Source: Pseudocolwellia sp049933045
GTDB taxonomy: Bacteria; Pseudomonadota; Gammaproteobacteria; Enterobacterales; Alteromonadaceae
Direction: 5' to 3'
Assembly: GCF_049933045.1 (NCBI RefSeq)
Contig: NZ_CP187926.1
Coordinates: forward strand, 1,860,001 to 1,924,000
DNA length: 64,000 bases
Translations under genes and position numbers: made by a program
Shown here: in pieces, positions 19,901 through 26,258 of the stretch
Numbering within the stretch: position 1 is the stretch's first letter
Layout of the letters: every line of letters starts with the position of its first letter
The notes under the pieces: model-generated
What the model was told of the DNA's origin: nothing
Seen by the model: the letters and a program-made list of their open reading frames with translations, nothing else
Databases searched by the model: none

Positions 19901-21063
19901 ATGGTAGCCATGATGGACGCATCTGGGATTTATCTAACTTGGGTGAAGGGTTAAGAAACACCATAGATTTACGGGGTAAATCAGGTATGAAACACGGTTT
20001 ATTACATTGGACAGGTAACTTTGATGAAGTACAAGATTTTAACGATCAAATAGTTAACCTAAATGGCGGTACCGGTTTTTTATTTGATGCGGTAAAACCT
20101 AGCAATATGCATTTATTTCCAAGTAAAGCCGGCATTAATATTGAGCTAGATAATCTTGCAAAATACGTTTCATCGTTAGATAAATACCCAAGAAGTCCCT
20201 ATAAAAAACCTAATGGTACTTATACGTCAGAAGCCATAGAAGGGAAAAAACACTTTATTAATTTGCAATGTAATACTTGTCATGTGGGCTCAACGTATAC
20301 TGACAGCATGAGTGGTGTTAGGCATGATATAGGCACAAAAAGCCAATCTTCAGGTAATCGATTAGGGGAAGGTTTAGATGGTTTCGATACGCCTAGTTTA
20401 ATCAGCCTATGGCAAAGCGCCCCCTATTTACATGATGGTTCAGCTAAAACCTTAAATGATGTATTTCAAGCAGGTAAAGGTGAACCAGCAAAGGCACACA
20501 ATATATTCAATCAGCTTAATAAGGTTGAGAAAAACGAATTACTTGCTTTTTTACAGCAGTTAGACAGCGAAGATAAAACTAATCTACCCACTTTCAAACA
20601 GTCTCTTGATTATGTCTACCAATATAGTAAAAAGAAGCAAAACGTTGGTAAAGGCTTTATTCCTGATATAGATGCAGCAGATGCCAAGCAGTTAAGTTAT
20701 AGCATTATATCGTCGGTATATAGCAAGCTGTTTTCAATTGATGCGCAAACGGGAGATATAGTTTTTCACTTTAAAGAAGTCTATTTACGTAATATATCGA
20801 ACAGAGTATTGAAAACAAAAAGAAGTTACCCTTTAACTATTTTAGCCAAAAATACTAGTAATGAAGAGTCTTATAAAATAAACATTAACATCAATATATT
20901 ATTTCCAAATATAGATTTAGATAACGTATCACTTAACAAGTACAAACGTTATAACACGGTTTTAGATCAAGGAAATAAACTATCTAAAAAAGAGCAAGAG
21001 CACTTAAATCAAATAAATAAAAGACTTTATAAAACAGAAAGTAAACTCATCGAAAATCTGTAG
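16933..21063 (+). CDS. Giant secreted propeller/Ig/PKD/di-haem cytochrome c fusion
   Basis: Exported protein of 1376 residues (signal peptide ending near NSYAED). Domain order by eye: a beta-propeller of LVIVD-like repeats (about 40-395), an SbsA-type Ig-like domain (about 400-505, VNYILPKKGENNVSLLSKIGI), a PKD domain (about 510-600, FSYAWNFGNNTPN), a second YVTN-like propeller (about 610-960), then a di-haem cytochrome c region. Haem-binding motifs are CASCH at 984-988 and CNTCH at 1113-1117. APYLHDGSAKTLNDVF and the RNTIDLRG/GLLHWTGNF segments are those of cytochrome c peroxidase/MauG relatives. A C-terminal region of about 150 residues looks cadherin-like (SIDAQTGDIVF). Third gene of the operon; its stop is directly followed by the sulfatase ATG. 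A periplasmic redox role on the glycan or as an electron acceptor is inference. Confidence 0.82.
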   Translation: MKNMPLFLAVLLCSVFNVISLNSYAEDYKVHAPFNKPILNAKAGDILSWIDPEKAISAVAYHKGLLITPLSFDFGGGIGEGALAAYNVDDPTNPKTVFDSRDYPNIYHNNESDKHYLGDLGEVHTLYFHKDYLYLTDRGKNRNGFIILDLGPLFDDDPKTLPKVISRFYFPGVEKSTVYDGFSFSPVWVGGKYAFAPTGSTGLYIIDTTNLEKPRLLKHLTKDKLYNQVLRSAHAIGDLLILSPTAIASTTGDMVLLDISDPSTPFLINRHTIKVGYQGILYGSRFYNGAFSGDRGTAKTSEIITYDFSDVENIKTIELATTDQLFKPEYIYVKDDDLYIGHYPGLTKWSVNQDKATLETRAEPQYPPADDYAFISSLGNLTVITSDHNVSSKLSIAAASITPDTRAPKVNYILPKKGENNVSLLSKIGISFSDFIDNGSLEFGATYLIEKATKKVVPSNFSHGMGIVHIVPKAPLKTNTSYEVIITSNLKDTVGNAYQGEEIVTYFSTGDQLNEFSSELIVDEPKKVGDNVTFTASVKSMNSAADFSYAWNFGNNTPNTEFSGSASIQTTFDKANNYNVTLIVKNKKTKKTIKNSAIQVIYNPVPNERPLSSSTMVIDEHIAQLYVVNPDNNTLTAISTESGKVVYEQSTGKNPVALIQIDDQLWISNKDDDSLSIHNKKTGELVKTLPLDYASTPHGITFNKVKKRVYVALSGADKIQEIDSRSLKLTREIKLKGPLRNLAFLPHKNLLIAPQFIASNQQGAFIQWVNTDKWNIEYQQRLSLIMVQDGLSNGRGYPNYLGPVAVNPEQNTFWLPGKKDNLFRGLNRDGNALTFDHTVRSIASAFSLDKKEEIKAYQIDFDNSDFASAATYNKLGNILYIATMGSQTITAIDAYQPNKQSTFNSYGEGTISLIPSKDGSKLFAHNQLSRSISVFNSKANGHLQFENQWKTVNHELLSSDILQGKRIFHNSTQSHLSREGYMSCASCHSDGSHDGRIWDLSNLGEGLRNTIDLRGKSGMKHGLLHWTGNFDEVQDFNDQIVNLNGGTGFLFDAVKPSNMHLFPSKAGINIELDNLAKYVSSLDKYPRSPYKKPNGTYTSEAIEGKKHFINLQCNTCHVGSTYTDSMSGVRHDIGTKSQSSGNRLGEGLDGFDTPSLISLWQSAPYLHDGSAKTLNDVFQAGKGEPAKAHNIFNQLNKVEKNELLAFLQQLDSEDKTNLPTFKQSLDYVYQYSKKKQNVGKGFIPDIDAADAKQLSYSIISSVYSKLFSIDAQTGDIVFHFKEVYLRNISNRVLKTKRSYPLTILAKNTSNEESYKINININILFPNIDLDNVSLNKYKRYNTVLDQGNKLSKKEQEHLNQINKRLYKTESKLIENL

Positions 21064-22647
21064 ATGGACCCATTAATGAATATACCAATAAAAAGCATGT
21101 GTATAAATGTACTTATTGCAACGATAGCGTTAAGTACTAATTTCGCTTTAGCTAAAGATGATATTTCGGTACAAACTAAACCTAATATTGTAATCTTTTA
21201 TGTAGACGATTTAGGTTATGGTGATATTAGTTCGTATGGCGCAACAAGCGTGAATACACCTAATATTGATGAGCTTGCAAAAAATGGCATACGCTTTACT
21301 GATGCTCATAGTTCATCTTCAACATGCACACCTTCACGGTATTCATTATTAACCGGTGAGCATGCGATTAGAAATAAAGCGCAAATATTAAAGGGAGATG
21401 CACCGTTAATAATCTCGGTAGAGAAACCAACACTGCCTAAAATGCTAAGTAAAGCTGGCTATACCAATGCGGTTATTGGCAAGTGGCATTTAGGACTGGG
21501 TGATGGCAACGTTGATTGGAATAATAAGGTATCACCAGGTCCTTTAGAAATAGGATTTGATTACAGCTTTTTGTTACCTGCCACAGGTGACCGAACGCCT
21601 ACTGTGTATTTAGAAAATCATCATGTGCTTAATTTATCTAAAGAAGACCCTCTATCTGTTAGTTATATAAAAAAGATAGGCGAACGTCCTACAGGCGAAA
21701 ATCACCCTGCACTTTTAAAACAACAAACTTCCGATACTATACATAATAAGTCGATTATTAATGGTGTTAGCCGCATGGGATGGATGAAAGGTGGTAAAAG
21801 CGCTGAATGGAAAGATGAAGATTTTTATTCAGTTTTTACCAATAAAGCCAATCAATTTATAGAAAAAAATAAAAAGTCCCCTTTCTTCTTATTTTTTTCT
21901 TTTCATGACATTCATGTTCCTCGATTACCTAATAAAATGTTTCAGGGAAAAACGGATATGGGACCAAGAGGCGATGCCATTGTTCAAATGGATTGGATCA
22001 CAGGTCAAATTGTCAATAAACTAAAATCAGTCGGTATTTTAGATAACACCTTGGTTATCTTTACCAGTGATAACGGTGCTGTTGTACATGATGGTTATTA
22101 TGATGATTCTATTAGATTACTGGGCGATCATAAGCCGAACGGCATATACAGAGGCTCAAAGTACAGTGCTTATGAAGCCGGCACCCGCGTTCCTACAATC
22201 ATTCATTACCCTAATGCAGTTAAACCGGGTGTAAGTGATGCCTTGATGAGCCAAATTGATATTTATGCTTCATTAGCAAAGTTAGTTAAAGTAGACCTAG
22301 CAAAAGATGAAGCAATTGACAGTGAAAACCATTTAGCTGCTTTTTTTGATGCAAGTAAATCTGCACGTAGGCTATTAATTGAAGAGTCCCCCGGTGCTTT
22401 ATCGTTAAGGGAAAACAATTGGAAGTACATTCAAATCAGTAAAAGAGCGAAGAAAGGCAAAAAATCTAAAAGAAAAATGAGGCCGGTTAACGGTAATAAT
22501 GTTGAACGTGGCTATTTAGCTGAAGTGCAATTATTTAATTTAGAGACTGATGTTGAAGAAACGATGAACCTTGCGAAACAAGATCCTAAACGCTCAATAA
22601 AAATGAAAAAAATAATACAACAAATATTAAACAAAACAGAGCGGTAA
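21064..22647 (+). CDS. Sulfatase, S1 family
   Basis: Periplasmic type I sulfatase of 527 residues. A signal peptide (IALSTNFALAKDD) is followed by the metal-binding IFYVDDLGYGD (near residue 48) and the canonical formylglycine site CTPSR at residue 88, then YSLLTGEH. GKWHLGLGDG, FHDIHVPR and FTSDNGAV carry further catalytic and metal ligands. It is a close paralogue of the sulfatase at 41449-43029: long stretches such as LEIGFDYSFLLPATGDR are shared. The basic KKGKKSKRK stretch near the C-terminus is not in the paralogue. The start codon touches the stop of the cytochrome gene; an in-frame ATG at 21076 is an alternative. Last gene of the halogenase-like operon. Confidence 0.93.
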   Translation: MDPLMNIPIKSMCINVLIATIALSTNFALAKDDISVQTKPNIVIFYVDDLGYGDISSYGATSVNTPNIDELAKNGIRFTDAHSSSSTCTPSRYSLLTGEHAIRNKAQILKGDAPLIISVEKPTLPKMLSKAGYTNAVIGKWHLGLGDGNVDWNNKVSPGPLEIGFDYSFLLPATGDRTPTVYLENHHVLNLSKEDPLSVSYIKKIGERPTGENHPALLKQQTSDTIHNKSIINGVSRMGWMKGGKSAEWKDEDFYSVFTNKANQFIEKNKKSPFFLFFSFHDIHVPRLPNKMFQGKTDMGPRGDAIVQMDWITGQIVNKLKSVGILDNTLVIFTSDNGAVVHDGYYDDSIRLLGDHKPNGIYRGSKYSAYEAGTRVPTIIHYPNAVKPGVSDALMSQIDIYASLAKLVKVDLAKDEAIDSENHLAAFFDASKSARRLLIEESPGALSLRENNWKYIQISKRAKKGKKSKRKMRPVNGNNVERGYLAEVQLFNLETDVEETMNLAKQDPKRSIKMKKIIQQILNKTER

Positions 22648-22754
22648 ATTAATATCCTAAGGCATGTAATTCGTTACACCGCATGAAAAGTTCTACTTTG
22701 TAAAAATATAAACACACAATAACCACCTTGAAATATAATATATAAAGACCAATA

Positions 22755-22790
22755 GTGACCCTGTAACAGATTTTGTTAAAGGGTCCCAAA
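22755..22790. terminator. Bidirectional terminator-like hairpin between convergent genes
   Basis: GACCCTGTAACA and TGTTAAAGGGTC form a stem with one mismatch in 12, in the gap between the rightward sulfatase and the leftward aldo/keto reductase. A hairpin with the same GACCCTGT arm recurs at 32914-32942. Confidence 0.55.
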
Positions 22791-22811
22791 GGACATAATT
22801 GCGCTCATATT

Positions 22812-23828
22812 CTATTCTTTTATAATGCCCTCAATAGCTGTTAACTCATCCATGGTAAAATCTAATTTACTCATTGCTTTTACGGAATCAATAATTTGTT
22901 CTTTCGAACTTGCGCCGATTAAACACGTCGTTACTGTGTCATTATTTAACGTCCATGCGATTGCCATTTGAGCTAAACTTTGCCCACGCAGTATAGCCAG
23001 TTCATTCAGCGCCCGTACCTTAGTCATTTTTTCTGCAGTAATATGCTCTTCACTTAAGTGGATGATGTCTTTACTGTGAGCTCTTGAATTTTTTGGAATG
23101 TCATTAAGGTACTTATTGGTTAATAACCCTTGAGCAAGCGGAGAGAAAACAATAGAGCCAATGCCATTTTCTTTTAATACATCAGTTAATCCATTTTCAA
23201 TCCAACGATCGAACATATTATATCTTGGCTGATGAATTAATAATGGCGTACTTAGACTATTTAATATCTCTATGGCTTTTTTTGTTTGCGCTGGTTGGTA
23301 ATTAGAAATACCTACATAAAGCGCTCGACCTGAACGGACAATATAGTCTAGGGCTTGCATCGTCTCTTCAAGTGGCGTTTCAATATCCATTCTGTGGTGA
23401 TAGAAAACATCGAAGTAATCAAGTCCTGTGCGTTTTAAGCTTTGATCGCAACTTGACACTAAATACTTACGTGACCCGCCATCGCCAAAAGGACCTGGCC
23501 ACATATCATACCCAGCTTTACTTGAGATAAATAACTCATCTCTGTAAGGGCTTAAATCTTGTTTAAATACCTGCCCAAATGTTGACTCAGCTGCGCCATA
23601 AGGTGGACCATAATTATTCGCTAAATCAAAATGATTAATCCCTGAATCGAAAGCGGTTTGTATCATGCCACGGGCATTTTCATAAGCGTTGCAGGAGCCG
23701 AAATTTTGCCACAATCCCAAAGATAACCTTGGTAGTTTTATACCACTGTTTCCACAGCGTAGATAAGGCATGTTTTTGTATCTATCTATGTTAGCTGCAT
23801 AAATTGAGTTAGGTTGATGAGTGATCAC
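22812..23828 (-). CDS. Aldo/keto reductase, YghZ/GprA-like
   Basis: NADPH-dependent aldo/keto reductase of 338 residues, cytoplasmic. The N-terminus MPYLRCGNSGIKLPRLSLGLWQNFG is that of the YghZ (L-glyceraldehyde 3-phosphate reductase) branch. The catalytic tetrad is visible: Asp and Tyr in HFDLANNYGPPYG, Lys in SSKAGYDMWPGPFG, His in YHHRMD. The GTG start at 23828 is supported by AGGAGG five to six bases upstream. It is a single gene between convergent and divergent neighbours inside the polysaccharide locus. YghZ-like reductases recur in carrageenan and agar loci, where reduction of an aldehyde sugar or product is possible; the real substrate is unknown. Confidence 0.9.
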   Translation of the reverse strand: MITHQPNSIYAANIDRYKNMPYLRCGNSGIKLPRLSLGLWQNFGSCNAYENARGMIQTAFDSGINHFDLANNYGPPYGAAESTFGQVFKQDLSPYRDELFISSKAGYDMWPGPFGDGGSRKYLVSSCDQSLKRTGLDYFDVFYHHRMDIETPLEETMQALDYIVRSGRALYVGISNYQPAQTKKAIEILNSLSTPLLIHQPRYNMFDRWIENGLTDVLKENGIGSIVFSPLAQGLLTNKYLNDIPKNSRAHSKDIIHLSEEHITAEKMTKVRALNELAILRGQSLAQMAIAWTLNNDTVTTCLIGASSKEQIIDSVKAMSKLDFTMDELTAIEGIIKE

Positions 23829-23940
23829 AGCTGCCTCCTAAGGCATTTAACATTTGTAGGAAAATATGAGTATAAGTTCAATATAAATATAGCTCTATCG
23901 CTATTTTAAAATTCTGTATATTAATCAATCTAAGATAGTT

Positions 23941-25500
23941 TTAGCCGTTTAGCCGACGAAACAATGATAACAATAATAATCCTGTGAATAATACTGACAT
24001 TGTTCCTGCCGACGATTCATCGTCTTTAACCACTTCAATAACCTCTCCTGCTAAAACTTCAATATTGCCGCCAGTGTCTGTTGCATCAACTTGGCAGAGA
24101 TCGCCAACACCATTGTTATCTGAATCTTTTTGCATCGGGTTAAAGGTCGATACACAATTATCCAAAACATCAGAAAATCCATCGCCATCTTGATCATCAA
24201 AAATTGGACACGACACCTCAGGCACAGGTAAGTCGGCTAAGCTACAGCCTCTTATTTTCATGCTATTTAAAGTGAAATTTTCACTGTGTAAAAATGCATC
24301 ATTTAACCGCGTGATTGGACCATAATTAATTTCATAACAACCATTATCTTCACCGCCAATACAACCAGAGGCTACATTGGCAATATCGTTAATTACACCA
24401 ATAGAACGACCTGAATACGATTCAAAATCTGGATAACGACAGCTAGTACGAATTTCATTTCTTTCTTCACAAGCAAAAAAGGGTAAATCTTTACCTTTAA
24501 CTTGCGCTAACTCTCCACCTTGAACGGTTATACCGCCAATATAAGAGCGGCTATCAAAACTACCTAAATTGTCAACGGTACCCGGTTTATTATCTAAAAA
24601 ACCTTTTGCAACACGCACGGCATAAGTAGAGTTAATTGCCGTAATACCTTCAACATCAATAATACCTTGATCAACTCTATGCGGCGAAGTAACCATGGCA
24701 GTATCGCCATTAACAATCTTAATATTACGACCTACAATGTCGTTAAGCGTGCCAATATTTACTAGGTTAACTTCTCTAACACCTGTTTCTAATCTTAGCG
24801 TTACACCGCCCTTACCTGCTAAGTTTTTAAAGAGCACCGTTCTACCTGTTTGCGTTTGCACCAACCCATAACCAACATGTGCATTCTCTATGCTGACATT
24901 TTTAACTATGCCATTGGTTGGTATATCAGCAATCTGTAAACTGTCAGGTAAATTCAATACAACGCCTGAAAATTTAGAATAAGTATCGTTAATTTTTATG
25001 CCTGATATTTTAAAGTTTTTTGCATCACTCACCTCAAAAACTTTAACACCGTTATAATCGCCTTTGGGTATATTAACGCTCAACCATTGACTACTATCTT
25101 CAGAGTCTTCAGCAGTAGTGGTAACAGCTACATTTTCTACATGCTGCTGGTTACCCATATGGAACATAATAATATTTTTACCAGTCGCACTTTCGTCCAA
25201 GAAAGGTAATAGCGTTGAATTGGATGTAAATGCTAAGTGCACATTAGATTTCAAGCGAATGTCTTTTAAGTAATATTGACCGTCACCTATTTGTAAAGTA
25301 CCACCACCATCGGCCGACAGTTGAATGATTTGTTGATTGAGTAACTCACTATCAAGAAATGAATTGTCTCCACTTAACTCTACAGATAACTCATAGGTCG
25401 GGATCAGATCGGTATAAAAACGCTCTTCGTTGTCTGTTAATCGTTCCGCTTGGCACGTCATGCTTACCAACGCTGTTGCCAATATCGCAATAGTTTTCAT
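23941..25500 (-). CDS. GH82-like (iota-carrageenase family) beta-helix protein with GlyGly-CTERM-type tail
   Basis: Exported beta-helix protein of 519 residues; signal peptide MKTIAILATALVSMTCQA. I assign it to GH82 because Gln215, Glu238 and His274 have exactly the spacing (23 and 36) of Q222, E245 and H281 recalled from the Alteromonas fortis iota-carrageenase, within the similar segments YGLVQTQ, LRLETG and SPHRVDQG. The position of the second proposed catalytic acid (D247) is Gly240 here. Residues about 425-470 hold two calcium-binding thrombospondin type 3 repeats (DDQDGDGFSDVLDNC). The C-terminus is Ser/Gly, a hydrophobic helix, then FRRLNG, like a GlyGly-CTERM (rhombosortase) sorting signal. 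Residues 73-476 are identical to the paralogue at 26259-28850. Endo-acting iota-carrageenase activity is likely but not proven. Confidence 0.82.
   Translation of the reverse strand: MKTIAILATALVSMTCQAERLTDNEERFYTDLIPTYELSVELSGDNSFLDSELLNQQIIQLSADGGGTLQIGDGQYYLKDIRLKSNVHLAFTSNSTLLPFLDESATGKNIIMFHMGNQQHVENVAVTTTAEDSEDSSQWLSVNIPKGDYNGVKVFEVSDAKNFKISGIKINDTYSKFSGVVLNLPDSLQIADIPTNGIVKNVSIENAHVGYGLVQTQTGRTVLFKNLAGKGGVTLRLETGVREVNLVNIGTLNDIVGRNIKIVNGDTAMVTSPHRVDQGIIDVEGITAINSTYAVRVAKGFLDNKPGTVDNLGSFDSRSYIGGITVQGGELAQVKGKDLPFFACEERNEIRTSCRYPDFESYSGRSIGVINDIANVASGCIGGEDNGCYEINYGPITRLNDAFLHSENFTLNSMKIRGCSLADLPVPEVSCPIFDDQDGDGFSDVLDNCVSTFNPMQKDSDNNGVGDLCQVDATDTGGNIEVLAGEVIEVVKDDESSAGTMSVLFTGLLLLSLFRRLNG
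24073..25284. repeat. Direct repeat copy A (1.21 kb) shared by the two GH82-like genes
   Basis: This block matches 27420-28631 at a constant offset of 3347 bases. By eye there are about 15 differences, none changing an amino acid, and 24152-24792 is identical to 27499-28139. Outside the block the two genes diverge sharply. Confidence 0.95.
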
Positions 25501-25589
25501 ATTGTACCCTTTCTTATTGTTACTTTGAGCTTTTAGCCTTATTAGAGGTTTTTTATATTCTAATAAAGTAAATAAAATTGAGCCTGTAG

Positions 25590-25628
25590 AAAAAAATAAA
25601 ACCTAGCACTTATTAAAGCGCTAGGTTG
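25590..25628 (-). terminator. Rho-independent terminator after PEP-CTERM gene
   Basis: On the minus strand AACCTAGC pairs with GCTAGGTT across a 12-nt loop and is followed by TTATTTTTTT. It ends the leftward PEP-CTERM transcript before the first GH82-like gene. Confidence 0.85.
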
Positions 25629-25658
25629 GTTATTATCGTTTGAATTATTCAATTAATG

Positions 25659-26237
25659 CTAAAACGAGTGCTTTTTAGGTTTCCTATATAAAGCAGAAAA
25701 CGCAAAAGCAAACAAAGCAATACTCGCAGGCTCTGGAACTTCATTCGCAACAATTTGTACTGAGTGTTGGATGTCAAAAGCCTGGTCAAAGTAACCTGGT
25801 GAATCACTGATAAAGAAATAAGAAACATTAAAATCGAACCTTCCTATTTCAGTAGCAACAAAACTTAATGTCCCCAAATCAAGCACCATATCGGTCAGTG
25901 AAAAAGGAGCTTGGCTGCCATAAGTGCTTAAGCTATAGGTCCATTCCTTAAATAAACTGTCAAATGATACAATTGGATCAGCATCTACATCGGTAGTGTA
26001 TAGACCAGATAAATACGCTGAATCAAAAGTGCCCTTGTTGTCTGAAAACATAAAGTAAGTAGCCATATCGAAATTTTTATCGAGCAAATTACTTATCGGT
26101 TCATTTTTTTCTAAACTCAGGTTGATGTTAATGGTGTCGCCAATGGCATAATTGTCAGCGTCTGAACTAACAATAAGCCCAGCAACGCTATTAAAACTAC
26201 TCACAAGCAAACAGAAAGTTAACATTACATTTTTCAT
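25659..26237 (-). CDS. Small secreted PEP-CTERM protein
   Basis: A 192-residue exported protein of unknown function. A signal peptide (LLVSSFNSVAG) starts it. The body is beta-strand-like with IGDTININLSLEKNEPISNL, suggesting a cohesin-like or Ig-like fold. The C-terminus VPEPASIALFAFAFSALYRKPKK is a textbook PEP-CTERM signal: the VPEP motif, a hydrophobic segment and a basic end. Such proteins are processed by an exosortase, not seen in this window. It sits between the two GH82-like genes, the downstream one of which ends in a dockerin-like domain; a cohesin/dockerin-type pairing is an attractive but unproven idea. CCAGGGA before the ATG supports the start. Confidence 0.8.
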   Translation of the reverse strand: MKNVMLTFCLLVSSFNSVAGLIVSSDADNYAIGDTININLSLEKNEPISNLLDKNFDMATYFMFSDNKGTFDSAYLSGLYTTDVDADPIVSFDSLFKEWTYSLSTYGSQAPFSLTDMVLDLGTLSFVATEIGRFDFNVSYFFISDSPGYFDQAFDIQHSVQIVANEVPEPASIALFAFAFSALYRKPKKHSF

Positions 26238-26258
26238 AATAAAATCCCTGGTTAATGA

